From Entomortierella parvispora (taxonomy: Eukaryota; Mortierellomycota; Mortierellomycetes; Mortierellales; Mortierellaceae): a stretch of 64,000 nt of DNA. The notes under the pieces were generated by a model. It was not told where the DNA came from. It saw only the letters and a program-made list of their open reading frames with translations, and ran no database searches. Each line of letters starts with the position of its first letter. The stretch's first letter is position 1. This document shows positions 11,201 to 23,825 of this stretch, piece by piece. Location: assembly GCA_963573315.1 (NCBI GenBank), contig OY752144.1, positions 2,856,695 to 2,920,694 on the forward strand. The letters are read 5' to 3'. The position numbers and the translations under genes are program-made.

Positions 11201-14200
11201 GAACAGCCATCCTTCTTCCAGGGTCCAGGCTTGGACCCCCAAATAGCCATCTTTTCCGTTTCATCAGAGGTCGGATGATGTTGGTAAAGGAAGACAATAC
11301 AGAGAATGATGACCGATCTATGATGACAAGCAAACAAAGGGGAGTAGATGGGGAGGGGGGAACAATGTGGAGGGGGAACAAGAACGGAACAATGGAAGAA
11401 AAGAGCAACGGGAAAAAGACGCGCAAACACGTTGTTAGACCCCATGATCTCTCTTTTTTAAAAAAAAGTATTTTGCGAACCGACAACCGCCTGTGGGGCG
11501 CCCATCTTCAATTCGTTGATCCAGATGCAAGATGCCAATACCATGCATGGATGGATATATTGGATGTGAGAAGAGTGAGAGCAATCCCAGGGTGTGTGAC
11601 CAAGTGACACTCCATTAATATATTGGTGACCCTGTTTGTGCCAGAAAGCCAAGACACTGCAGATCGATGGCATTGGGGTAGCGTGAGCTTTCTGGACTTG
11701 GGGCTTGGGAGAAGAAGGCACAAAACCATGGCGGCATGGACGATGTTTGTTGGGGACGTCTCAGAACGGGGGATAAATTTCACAGAACCCGAACAATTCA
11801 TCCCTCACTCTCCATTCCTTGCGGGGAACAGAGAGAAAGAAAAAAGGGGGTCGGCGAGAAAGAGTGAGGAAGAGAGAGAGAAAGCAAGAGGACAGGAGCA
11901 AACCGAACGAACGAGCGAACGGGCGCCCGACAACGCGCGCTCTCCTCCACACGACGACGAGAGGATGCATGCAGCGACCTGTCAGTCGACCACCGGTGCT
12001 TCAATCCGATCCAATTGGGTCCTTCCCTCCTCCTCCTTCGCCCCTGTCTGTCTTCTGGGACGTCCGCAGTGGAAGGCGAGCGATGAGCCGTGATCCCTTT
12101 GCCCCCCTGCTCCACACCATCCACCCAAAGAGTGTCTCAACAACGTGGGGCCTCTCGGGCAAAAAGACAAAGATGAGAAAAAGAGACAGAAGATGATTGC
12201 TCACGCGTTTTCCCCTTGTGTTCCCCACTTCTCTCCTGGTCTCTCTTTTTCAGTCCTCCCAATCTCCCATCTCGACATCTCTCTTCTCTTCTTTCTCATC
12301 TTGACAATCTTGTCATCTGTCATCATCAATCTTTATTCTGTTTTGTCCTACAGAACGCCTTTGCTTCCCCCCCGCCCCCCCTATCCCCCCTATCCTTTTG
12401 TATACCCTTCCCACCCCTGGTTGTGACCGTTGAACCACACCTTGCAACTGTACTACTTCACCTACTCTGCCCGACCTACTATCCGCCCCAAACGGCTCTT
12501 GTACCTTCTGCATTCCCCCACCTCAGGATCCCAAAAGAAAAGACAGGTACAGAGCGGTCCTTGGACCAAACATTCAAACATCTGGACACTTCAACGTCTC
12601 TCTCGGCTCGGAGTCCTTTGATTTTATCTTTTCGCAGCGGTTTGCAAGCACAACAAGTCCCGCTGGATGTCCAATGCATCCTCCCCTGCTCTTTGTGTTT
12701 TTGTTTTATTTTATGTTTTCCTCCCACGATATGCACTCCTCCTGCTCCTCTATTCTTTCTCCACAGTGGGGAAATCCATGCCACGTCGTTGCATGGCCAT
12801 GCACGGCAAGATGGGACAAACAAACAAACAAAGACACCCACACTTGACACAAGAAAAGAACCACGCCCGAGAATTAGAATTGGGGAAGTTGCTCGGCAGA
12901 CAGGATTTGGGTCAGGGTTAGTTCATGCTTGGATACAGGTGCATCATTCTGCCTTTTGGCAAAGAGGGTGGAAGCTGCAGCAGCGATGCAGGACTCACAC
13001 AAGACGTCTGTGCAATGCACGATGCACTGTTTCTGCACCAGTGCTTTTTCTTCCCATCGGACCTTGTCCATATCCTGACTTTCTTTCCTTCCCATCTTTG
13101 TGCTGCTCGTCGTTCCGTGCCTTTTTTTTTTATTTTATTTTATTTTGGCCCCAACGTTTCCTTGCAGAAGAAGCATTGTCGATCTACTTTGTGACAGCAT
13201 CAACAACCTCGATGACATCGTCAACATGTCGTTATTTTATTCCGGGAACGCGTTTTTTTATTTTTTTTTCTTTTGGGCGCCTGCCGCAGAGACATCAAGG
13301 CCGGTCCCTCCTTGACCCCCCTTTTTTTCTTTGTGGGGTAAAAAATATCAAAAAGAAGGGGAGAGGACAGAGGGCAGACAAACAAACAGACAGGCACAGA
13401 GATGGACGTATCCCCCTCCGGAAAGGGCTGTCAACATGTCCACGGTCCAGCTCTTCCCTGCAGCCACCGTCTTTATGTTTTCTCGCAACTTTCAAATCGA
13501 TTTTTCTCCACAATTGCGGCTGCATAAAGGGAGGGGGCAGAGCACTGCCCTGTTCCCTTTGTGTTCCTGCGATGCAGTGAAAAGGGGTGAAGGTTGATTA
13601 GTCCTCGTCATTGGGACCTTTTTTTTGTTGTGGGGAAAGAAGAGCATGTGGATGGATGGGTAAACTGACATGCGATTGAGATCAGGACTGGAATCTGTGC
13701 ATGCAAATACCTTCCATAACGACCGGCCGGGTCTTTGGCCCTGATCGATATATATTTGTGAGTGTGTGCTCCTCCTCCGTTCCTCCTCCACTATCCAACC
13801 CCCTTCCACCTCACCCCAGCCGAAAAATGGAGGTACACGGATGGGCTCCAGAGGGGATACGGCACACACGGGGAGAGAAGGAGAGGAGCCTGCGGGCCTG
13901 AACCTGGAAATGATCGAGTTGGGTTCCCATCTTCCCCAACTATCGCCAAGGCACCCCACCCCGTGTGTGTGTCGTTCATATTTCGTGGTTGTAACGCTGT
14001 GCATTGTGTGGAGGGAGGAGGGAGGAGTAGCCAAGACCGGACGCGAGAAAGGGCTGACCGCAAGAGAGGGCTGGATTACGGGAGGAAGGAGGAGAGTCTT
14101 CCCCCCCCTTTGTCTTTCCTCCCAGGGTCACACACACACAACACACAGACAACACAGACAACACACAGCACGCAAATACACAGCCATTCCTTTCCTCCTT

Positions 14201-14646
14201 TCTTGCTTCCTCTGCACAACAGAAACAGAAACAGATCGAGCCCTTTTCCTATTTATTCCCTCCCCCCCTTCGTCACTCTCCCTCTCTTTCTCTCTCTCTC
14301 TCTTTCTCTCTTTTCTCTCTCCTCCCCCCCACACTCCTTACTACCTTCAACTTTTCTGTGTACATTACATTAATACTCCTATACTACCCTTACTCCCCCA
14401 CTAATTCTAATTCCTTCCTTCCTTCCTGCCTTCCTCGGTCATCTCTAATTCTCCAACAGTTCATCCTCCATCTTCAGGAACCAGACACCCCACCCAGCCA
14501 AACTCGCTCGTCCACTCATTCTCTCAGTCCAGCCATCAGTTATTCTCCCACTTCTATTACCTGTTGTTCCGCTTCCTTGGCAGATCGTCTCTCTATCGTG
14601 CCCAAGGTAGCCCTGGTCGACCCTTCGATTCCCCCTTGCCCATATT
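8222..14646. other. 6.4-kb region without a recognisable gene
   Basis: Between the divergent ABC transporter and kinesin starts. The right end is the kinesin leader and the left end the ABC leader, with imperfect GAGT/GAAT tetranucleotides at about 8290-8340. Between them I find only short, mutually contradictory open frames. The exception is a 1365-nt frame without stops (12216-13580, +) that has no early ATG and an unnatural composition rich in F, P, S and C. C/T-rich sequence at 12210-12500 (+) and purine-rich sequence at 11820-11900 look like leaders of divergent transcripts, but no convincing ORF follows either. No tRNA, 5S or snRNA signature was seen by eye. Confidence 0.6.
14100..14646 (+). 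promoter_or_regulatory. Pyrimidine-rich leader of the kinesin gene
   Basis: Almost continuous C and T with a (CT)n run at about 14278-14325, CCTT repeats at about 14414-14436 and a CA/ACACAG-rich patch at 14126-14185, directly before the first coding exon. Such coding-strand C/T tracts precede most genes in this window and probably mark the core promoter and 5' UTR. Confidence 0.5.
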
Positions 14647-17600
14647 ATGAACACAGCTGTCAAGTAGGTCACAGAAGGAAAAAAAAAGACGCGTTCCTGC
14701 TTTCGCGTTATTCAAGACCTGGCACTCATATGGTCGATGTCTGGCCTCGACTCTCTTCTCTCCGCTCATCTTTTTACAACCATCATAGGGTCGCCCTCCG
14801 CGTCCGTCCCCTCACGCTACAGGAGCAAATCAACAATTGCTCAGAATGTATATCGTACGTTCCCAATGAACCCCAGATCGGTATTGTTGGCTCGGACAAG
14901 TCCTTTACCTTTGACCATGTCTTTGACGAAGAGTCGACCCAGCGTCAAGTATACGAGGAGTGTGCCAAAGAGTTAGTGGAGCGGTTCATCGAAGGGTAAG
15001 CCTTTCTCGCAGTCCAAGTGAAGATCTAGTGCAGACTGTAGATGACAGAGGATCTAACAGTGCCGTTCTTTCCTTTTGTGCCACCCCGTGGATCCTTTTG
15101 TACGTGTTTGTGTGCTTGTGTGAATCCAATCTCCGACCACTTTCCTCCATGGCCTCTGCAGGTTCAATGTCACGATCCTAGCATACGGGTAAGTTGTCGC
15201 CTATAGTCGGCTGTTTTGTTTATCCTTCAGTCGCTCTTACTTGCTGTGCAGAGTCACTCACAGGAATGCCTCTTTCCCCTGCACAGTCAAACAGGCAGTG
15301 GAAAGACTTATAGCATGGGCACTGGGCTTCAGTTTCAAGGGAACTCGGATCATCAAGGTAATCCTGCACAAGACAGTTGATGGATCACATCGTTGTATTT
15401 ACTCCCCCCCACATCAACCTAGCCTCTAGCGTCATTATACAGCGCGTTTCCTAACCCCCTTCTTTACCCCCTTTTCTTCTGGTGGTGCCAGCCATTGTCC
15501 CTAGAGCAGCTCACGCCATCTTTTCTCTCTTGGATGCTCAAATGGAGACTGACCCAACGATGGAGTACCAAGTCTATGTCTCATTTTTGGAATTATACAA
15601 TGAAGAGCTCATTGATCTTCTCCAGACGCAGCCTCGTGTAAGGAAAGATACCATTCAAGTGCGTGAAGATGGCTTTGGAGGTATCTCATGGCAAGGAGTC
15701 AAAGAACATCAAGTCGCATCTGCACCAGAACTACTAGAGTAAGTCTTGGCCTTCTTTCGTTTGATCTTCTCATTTGGAGGTATCGCTGAGAATTCAATGG
15801 TCTCATACTCGAGTCTCTTCCTCACTTCATTAGTTGGTTGCAAAAAGGATCGCTCTGCAGAACTACAGCCTCAACAGACATGAATCAGACTTCTTCTCGT
15901 TCACATGCCATCTTTTCTGTCATTCTGAAGCAACAACGAGCAGAGGAGCAGGAACCACCAGCAGAGGGCGAGGATGATCAAGAAGTACCAACAGCAAAGA
16001 CACTTCATGAACGACCTTTGAAGAAATTGACATCAAAGTTCAACTTTGTAGATCTCGCTGGTTCAGAGAGACTCAAGAGAACGAGGGCAGTCGGCGACCG
16101 TGCCAAGGAAGGAATCTCGATCAACTCTGGATTGTTGGCTCTTGGAAATGTTATTAGTGCACTTGGAGATGAAGCTCGCAAGTCGTCCCATGTGCCTTAC
16201 CGTGACTCCAAGTTGACTCGTTTGCTTCAGGATTCGTTGGGTGGAAACAGTGCCACGCTGATGTTGGCCTGTGTGTCTGGTGCGGATGTCGACATTAACG
16301 AGACTATCAGTACTCTTGTCTACGCCAATCGAGCCAGAAACATCCGTAACCGCGTCGTCATCAACCACGACTTTAGGGATGCCAACAACCCAGAGATTGC
16401 TCAACTTCGCGCCGAGATCAATCGACTTAAAATGGAGAACAGCTCATTCCGTGCGATGGGATCCGGTCCTGCGACTCAGTTGGACCAACGCCGAGCAGCT
16501 GAGGAATTGAGGTCGCTCAAAGGCGAGGTCAGTCGTCTTCGTGATCGTCTGAGAGAGAGCAGCACTGAGCTTTGTGATGTCCTTGCGGAGCGCGATACCC
16601 TTTTGGTGGAACGAGAGTGTACAGGAGATGCCGATATCGAGGCGCACCCTATCATGATGACGTATCATCATACCGTCATGCAACTCAAGGACCGCTTGAT
16701 TGCCGCAGAGGACCAGGCTCTGGAACTCCAGACTTTGCTCTCACAACGATCCAACACTGTCTTTGGTCGCCGACCTGGAGGCCAAACATCACGCCAAAAA
16801 GCGCCGTCGCCTTTCAAGAGACGCGAGCCTTTGTCGGACGATGATCATGATGCCGACGGAGAGCACGATGAACAAGCGCAGCGCCATTCCTCTCCTCCTC
16901 GAGGTCGTCAGGCAAAGCGAAGGAGCCGACAGTCATCAAGAGCAGTCTCACGCTTTGATTTCGGTGCCGCGGCCATTAGCCTTGGGATTGAGGCGGCCCA
17001 ATTGCCCACCAGCCCACCAATGCCCCAGGCGGAACCAGTTTTGTCTGCAGGAGGAGCGTCCTCTTGGTTCCAGAGCTTGAAAACCGAGGAGAGCCAACCC
17101 TTGTCTGCCCAACTGATGGACTACTCTTCGACTTCTTCATCCTCTGCTCTCCAACGCCTTCCTGATGGTTCAGACTCTTCCCACAGCTTCTCTCGCCGAC
17201 GTAGGGCTCTTCGCCACGGCTCTGGAGGTGTAGCCGAGACTTTGGACAAGGCCAAGGAAGACATCCGTCGTGGTCTGTTGTTGCTCAAAGCCGAGAAGCA
17301 TGGCGCAGGCATGGACATGGACATCCTCAACCTTTTGGACCCCCATAGCACATCCCCGGTGCAGGGACGATCAAACTCTGGCTCGCTTCGCCGCAGAGAT
17401 TCCATGGTCTCCTCTATGAGCTCTGGCTCTTCTCGATCCAGATTCCCTGGTCTCGGTCTGGAAGATGCCCTTTCTGGCGGCAACCCTCTCTCGCCCATGC
17501 GATCCTCCTTCCCCTTGCCTTCACCCACTGCCTCCTGGAAAGAGAATGCCTGGAAGGAGACATTTGCTCCTGCAAAGGATCAGAAGGTGTTCCAGGAAGC

Positions 17601-20600
17601 GGAGCAAAAGGCTGCTGAGACTGTGGCCAATGCCATGAAGGCCATGCAGCGCTTCAGCTTCCCCATTTCCCCCACCGATACTCAGCAGCAACAGCAGGCC
17701 CGTTTGGCCGCAGCGATCGAGCAACAAAAGGCCTCTGCCATCGCTCTTCCAGAGTCCGATGCTGGTTCATCTTTTGGATCTGCTGGTTCAGTGATCGCAG
17801 CGCCTGCACAAGCACGCGTAACCTTGTCGAACGCGGCCAAGAGTGTTTCTTCGAATGGTCATGCAACGAGCAGGACTTTTGCCGAAAAGCCCAACTATGA
17901 TGCGATGTTGAATGAAGTCCAGAGCGGCATCGCCATGAAGGAAGAACTTGTCCTGCAATTGGAGAAGGCAGAGGCCGACTATCAACACATGCGCAACCAA
18001 TACGAAGACGAGATCCGGGCTATGGAAGATCGAATCCGAGATGCTGAGATGGATCGTGAACGCGAGAACAAGGCAAGTATTTTATTGTGTGTGTGTGGGA
18101 TGGCTAGAAACGCTGCCATTTCATTAGGATCGCATGGGTCTAATTTTTCTGATTGTTTTTATTCTGCAGATTCCTGGTTCTGTCAAGATGAAGTACGAGA
18201 CCAAGATCAAGCAGCTCATCTCTGAACTGTCGGATCTGCAGCACAAGTACGCCGAGGTTTCCAAGATTGCGAACGAGAAACGTAGCCTGGCTGAAGGTCA
18301 GCTTCGCGCTCTCCGTGTTGCAGTGGAGACACTAAAGGCCGAAAAGCAGCGGATGATCAAACGTATGAAGGAAGATGCTGAACGCATCAAGGAGATGAAT
18401 GCAGCCAACGACCGCGAGATTCAAGCCCTTCGACGATCTGAGAGAGCCGCCTTGGATGGGCGCAAGAAGGCAGAGAGGGAGATTGAACAGCAGCGCACCT
18501 CAGCCCTACTCCACCGCTCTGCTCCAACCGGCTCCAACTCTCCCCAAGCCAAGGTCAACAGTTTCCTCAAAAAGCCTCAGACTCCCAAGGGTATCACCAA
18601 GACAGCCAAAAGGAACCCCCGTTTCAGCGGTGCCTCCGACAAACACGAGAGCTCGATTCCCACTCCCAGGCCGAACAACAAGAGTCCTGGCTCGATTCGC
18701 CTCCAGGTCGCTCAAAAGAAGCAGGTCATCGATCGCGCCATCTATGGCTATATCTCTGGACAACACGCTATCAATGTCATGGAGGATATGCTCAAGAAGC
18801 GGGAGCGACTCAGAACCGAGAAACGCGAGCTTGAACAGGAGCGCCAGAGAGTCGTGTTGGCGCAAGAGGAAGAGGCCTTCAACAATGGTGGCATTTTGAT
18901 GGATTTCGCAAGCGAGCCTCAGTACATGGATGATCGCCTGGCGATGATTGATGCCGAAGTGGCGTACATCAACGCCCGCATCCGAGCCCTTCAAGCCGAG
19001 GCAGCTGCTCTTGGCTTTGTCACTACCATTGACAAGAGTTCTCGCCTCGAAGACGGCAAGGACGGCACCACCAGTGACGAGGAAGAGTTGATGACAAAGC
19101 TTATCCAAAAGGGCATGAACGACGACGCGATGGGTCTCCCCCCAGGTTCTGGTGCCTCTGTTGCCTTTGACTCGTCCATCGCCATTCTGAAATCCATGGA
19201 TTTGAACGAGTCCCGAGAGTTCTTGGAGATGCTTTTTGAAGACATGGTAACAGTTCGCACTCATGAGAATGGTCTTCAAGTCCAAGTCGCCAACCAAGAG
19301 AAGGTGATTGATGAGCTGAAGCGCGCTTTGCAAGCCATGAGATTGGCAGCCGTTGGAGCAACTCTTGGGTACGAGAAGCGCTGCGATGGTTTGGAGAAGA
19401 AGCTCCGCCAACTTGGTGGATCTTCTGATGACCTCAATGGAAAGGCGCTGGCCGAAGGTTCTTCTGAGGAGGACGAGAACGATGCCGAGGTTGCTCGCTT
19501 AAACCTGGCGGCCTTTGGCGAATCTCTTGACCATACCCCGTCGCCTATCCTGCGTGGCGATCTTGCCAAAGATCTGGATCAATCCGAGTGGACTCCACTC
19601 CCCAATGGAGCCCGTCCTCGCCCTGGCTCAGCTGCAGAGGCCGTATTGGACGTCAAGGCCAAGCGTGCTTCCACTATCTTTGACCAGCTGTACGAGGATG
19701 CCATGAAGTCGTCAGAAGAGGCATCGCCAAAGGTCGGAGGTACTGGAGGTGAATTCTCTCGCATCTTGATGACCAACAATGAGCGCCGTGTCTCTTGGGC
19801 CGGTATTCCTCCGTCTTCCGTTGTCGAAAATCTCGCTGAAGCTACCCCAGAACAGGTCCAACCGCCTCATCGTCTGAGCCGCTCAATCAGCACTAGTGCC
19901 ATCAGCCACAGGGCATCCGTGGAGGCCAAGCAAAGAGGCAATATGTCCATGTATGGCCATCGTCGTGGCGGTAGCAGCAGTGGCGGTAGTGGAGGTGGAC
20001 AGACTGTCGGACCCAATGGCTCTTTGCACCGAAGCTCCTCGAGCATGAACCGGCTGTCTTCTATCGCCAATGGTAGTAGTGATGCACCCCATACTTATCA
20101 GCATCAAAACTTGCCTCGCGGAGTCTACGCCACAACTGCATCTAGCCGACAGCACACTGCAGAGACAATTGCTCAGAGACGTAGCTCGACTCCAATCTCT
20201 TCGCCTTCGGTCGGACCGAAATCGACTGCCAGACCTCGCTACAACACTGGCTCTGGAAACGGAGTGCCTCTGACAATCCAGACTGGATTCGCCAACGGAT
20301 ACTCACCTCAGCAGACCCTGCGTCACTCCAAGAGTCATCAGCAACCTCTGAACAACAACCACCAGCGCCAGAGCTTTGACGCTCGTCGTACTAGCACACC
20401 CAGTCCTGGATTGACTGGCAAGCGATTTTCAGATGGTGGTGGACCTGGAAGTCAAGCTGCTGCCGCAGCTGCCGCTGCAGTACAAAGAACACCCAACGGA
20501 AATGGTCGTCCCTTGAGTCGCCTTGGCGCCGCCAGCATGATGACTACCACGCCCACGGCCACCAACATGGTTCATGGCTTGGTTTCGCCCGGCTTCCAGC

Positions 20601-21199
20601 ACGGCCACAGCGCAGCTGAGGTCAACTTTGGATATGGACACCATGCACACCATGCCTCTCATGGATCATCTGCTCAAGATCATTACCACACCCATCATCA
20701 CAACAGCAGCTCTCGACGAATCAGTGGATCATGGGACGATACTCAGAACGTGTATGAGCGTTTGGCCTCCAACCACACACAGGCCAGTCAGGCGCGTGTT
20801 ATGGCCACCCGCAGCAGCAGCAGCATGGGCCACCATGCGCCACACGTCTTGGCGCCTGCCGGCGGGAGTATGATGACAGCTATTCAGCAGCAGAGCCAGG
20901 GGAAAGGAGGCCCTAATGACCGGATGAGGCATCGACCTTCGGTGGATGGACTCATGACGATGATGTCTGCCTCAGCCGCTGCCGCTGCAGCGGAGGCAAC
21001 CTCCGGAGCCGGAGAGGATTCGCAAGTGCACGTTGACCGCAATTGGTCCTCCAACTCTTCATCCTCTGCAGCTTCGACAGCTTCGACCACGACGTCGACC
21101 TTAACGGCCGCCACCAACTCGCCAACATTGCAGGAGCACGAGGAGATCCGACCCTCGATCCAATCCCTCTCCAAGGCAGAGGTTGGCCCAGTCTTTTAA
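14647..21199 (+). CDS. Kinesin, kinesin-4-like (KIF4/KIF21 type), plus-end motor
   Basis: Microtubule motor of 1945 aa. Exons: 14647-14663, 14789-14995, 15162-15188, 15287-15357, 15492-15738, 15834-18072 and 18170-21199. The 17-nt first exon gives MNTAVK, joined in phase to VALRVRPLT, the standard motor beginning. P-loop GQTGSGKT is residues 84-91, switch I SSRSH 210-214, switch II DLAGSE 263-268, and the motor ends near 370 (ANRARNIRNRVVINHD). HVPYRDSKLTRLLQDSLGG is conserved. Coiled coils follow at about 380-470 and, straddling the last intron, from about 880 to 1150. The rest is disordered, with Ser-, His- and Ala-rich stretches after 1500. The DRAKEGISINSGLLALGNVI segment fits kinesin-4. 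There is no C-terminal WD40 domain, so it is not a KIF21 copy in full. The last intron uses a GC donor. Confidence 0.92.
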
Positions 21200-21819
21200 A
21201 TTATTTGTATACCCTCTTTTTTTTCTTCTTTTTCTTTTGTCTATACCTTTTTCTTGCTGCTTTTTGCTGTTCACTCCCTTTTGTTAAATACCATACCCAG
21301 ACGAGTGCCTTTTCAGCGATCGTTCTGCGGTCAGTTCCTTTGTAGCAACTAATATTTGTCTTTTTTGCTTGGGTAAACCAAGGAGTTTTTTTCATACATA
21401 GTTTTTGTTGCCTTTACTCCTACTCCTACTCCTAATACGACATATAGCCCAGTTTCTTTCTTGGTTCTCTGAGGGACGGTCATCAATAGTACCGCCCCTG
21501 GATGAACATGTAGTATACTATACGCTGCCCTCAAACAATACAAAGTTGTCAAGATCCTTCTTTTAACATCATGTGCAATGATTTCAGTAATCTCTTGAAA
21601 AATGATGGGTGTTGAAGAGTCGAAGGGACCCCTGCAATTGGCTGCTCCAACTGTCTAGTTTTTCGCACCAACGGTTATTGGGGCGAGCGCGTTCACTCGC
21701 CCGCTGTCTGTGTAACAAACATGCAGGCTGCTTTTGTCCCATCCGGCACCGCAGAAAAGAGAGCCAGCCTTGGCGCTCTTTTTATGTTTTTTTTGCCTTT
21801 TTAGTTTTCTCTTTGCCTT
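21200..21819. other. Intergenic region, kinesin 3' side to serine hydrolase promoter
   Basis: T-rich sequence follows the kinesin stop and is the probable 3' UTR. The rest is short open frames without resemblance to known proteins. I see no RNA gene. Confidence 0.6.
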
Positions 21820-21826
21820 TATAAAT
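21820..21826 (+). promoter_or_regulatory. TATA box
   Basis: TATAAAT 72 bases before the ATG of the serine hydrolase gene, followed by a C/T-rich leader. The spacing fits a fungal core promoter. Confidence 0.5.
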
Positions 21827-21897
21827 CTCGATTCTTTCTTGATTCTTTCCTTCTCTTCATCCTCACTTTTATATCTCCCTTCACAAAACACAAAATC

Positions 21898-22189
21898 ATG
21901 ATCCCATCCTTGCTTCTGAGAAGATCCGCAACAGCGGCCCCAGCAAGAGCCTGCAAATCGACTTTTTTGTCAGATTTGCCAGGTTTGATCGACAAGACCA
22001 GGATCCAATGTGGAGTTCCAGGAATGAGTGTCGCGGTTCTGCACAAGAATGAACTTGTTTTTGCTGATGGGTTTGGCAAACGAAATGAAAAGAATGAGCC
22101 GTTCACTCCTGAGGTAAGGAGACGGAAAGAGGTGGTAACACCAGGGTGATCACACGAACACAAAGAAGGATATCTAACTACTTTTTGTG

Positions 22190-22224
<35 letters not shown>

Positions 22225-23771
22225 TTGTCTGATTCGGGCAGACATTGTCGCCCATTGCATCCGTGACAAAGGCCTTCACAGCCATGGCTTTAGGTCAATT
22301 GGTGGCGGAAGGAAAGATGGACTGGGACACAACCCCGATCAAGTTTTACCTGCCAGAGTTCACACTCAAGGACCCTGTCTTGACCTCCCAATTGACGCTT
22401 GTAGATCTCCTCTCTCACAGAACGGTAAATGGTAGCCCCTCTTCTCTACGCTCTCCCTTGGCATCCAGCAAGCAGCAAAACTCAATTCAGTTTTCACTTT
22501 CTTTTTTTTTTTTTTTGCTCACAACGAAATTTCCACCCTTGTACCTTGTTTCTTGTAGGGCGTGCCAGGGGATGTAAGCTTGCCTTTTCTATGCAGTAAG
22601 GCGCCTTTAAATGAGCTCCTTTCGCGATTACAGTATTCCAACCATCCCTCCAAGCTTGGCGCCAAGACCATTTATAATAACGCCATGTACACTGTGGCGG
22701 GTGAGGCTGGGGCCCGAGTGGCTGGGATGTCATATGAGGATCTTGTCCGGAAAAAGGTTTTGGAACCCCTTGGGCTCCACAACAGTGGTTTCTTTTTCGA
22801 TGAGATGTCGGCCAAGTCACCCGATAACTATGCCCAGCCTTTTGTCACGGCCTCGTTTGAGGCGGCTCAGAGGGGCGAGTTTACGCAAATTGAGCACGAC
22901 GAATACAAACGCCTGTCAGCCGCTGGGAGCATGTATTCGAATGTATTGGATCTGGTCCGGTGGGGAAAGACAGTCTTGGACTTGGGACAATTGGATGGGA
23001 AACAGGTGCTGGATAAGGAAAGCGTCGAGCAAGTCCTGAAACCGTACACTATCATGGACCGTCCTAGACGGTCGGCCGACTTTGCTCCAGCCTTGACTTA
23101 TGGTCTTGGGTGGACCATTGACTCTTACAAGGGTCAGACGCTGTACTGGCACGGTATGTTGTTGTTTTGTTGTGTTTCTGGGCAAGCAAAAGATTCATTC
23201 AAGTCGACAATCTGTTAACCCAAGAATTATTTTTTTAGATGGAGGACTGCAGGGCGTCAGCTCATATCTCGGAATCATGCCCGATTCGGATCTCGTCGTT
23301 GCCACGATCTCCAACCGGCTCCCGGTCCAGTTTGGACCCTGCTTTCATTACATGATGGCGGACGAACTCCTAAATCTTCCCACGACCAAGGACTGGGCTC
23401 AGATATCTGTGGAAGGCACCAAGAGCGACACTGACTTTTATATTGGTCTTGGAACCGGCAACCACCTCCCGGAGAGGATACCCGACAAGCCCATGACCCA
23501 TCCTTTGAGTGCATTCGAGGGTCGATATACCCACCCATTTTTCGAGACCATCTCTGTACGTCGAGAGGGAGACAAGCTGTTCGTTACGGTCTGGGACACA
23601 GAGTATTTGGCTGAACACTACCACGAGGATGTCTTTTTCGTGAAGATGACCGTGGCATCTCTGCCCTCTGCCGCGCTGTTGGAATTCAAAACACATGCTG
23701 ATGGTTCTATCGTGGCCCTCACCGCCCTCACCGAGGAAAAAGAAAACAATATCGATTTCACAAAACAATAA
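21898..23771 (+). CDS. Serine hydrolase of the class C beta-lactamase / penicillin-binding fold
   Basis: Exons 21898-22113, 22242-22424, 22559-23153 and 23239-23771 give 508 aa. The catalytic SxxK motif is SVTK (exon 2, after TLSPIA). The Tyr motif is in IYNNAMYTVAG, and the third motif (HxG in place of KTG) is in YWHDGGLQG, whose His-Asp junction spans intron 3. A C-terminal beta domain (FEGRYTHPFFETISV onward) resembles DUF3471, which often accompanies this family. Eukaryotic members hydrolyse esters, amides or lactones; the substrate here is unknown. The N-terminal ~20 residues are Arg-rich without acidic residues, which suggests a mitochondrial presequence but is not proof. Intron 1 contains a 32-base T run. 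It converges on the F-box gene, with 54 bp between the stop codons. Confidence 0.88.
22192..22223. repeat. Homopolymer T32 inside intron 1 of the serine hydrolase gene
   Basis: Thirty-two uninterrupted T residues form the polypyrimidine tract upstream of the acceptor at 22241. The length is likely to vary between strains and between sequencing runs. Confidence 0.85.
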
Positions 23772-23781
23772 TTTTCACTTG

Positions 23782-23787
23782 AATAAA
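23782..23787 (+). terminator. Polyadenylation signal of the serine hydrolase gene
   Basis: AATAAA eleven bases after the stop codon. Cleavage downstream would place the 3' end inside or next to the coding end of the convergent F-box gene. Confidence 0.5.
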
Positions 23788-23825
23788 GAAGGAGGTGAAA
23801 AAAAGAAGGAAAGGACCTTATATTT

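Noticed and set aside
12216-13580. 454-codon protein-coding gene
   Set aside because: The first codon is TTG, no ATG occurs for most of the frame, and composition is not protein-like; kept only as a finding.
18077-18078. GT donor for the last kinesin intron
   Set aside because: It adds four bases and shifts the next exon out of the long conserved coiled-coil frame; the GC donor keeps it.
18506-19411. 301-codon minus frame opposite the kinesin
   Set aside because: It lies wholly within the coiled-coil and linker coding exon and has no recognisable domain.
22574-22596. GTAAGC...CAG mini-intron in the serine hydrolase exon 3
   Set aside because: At 23 nt it is too short to splice, and removal would create TAA directly after GGG GAT.
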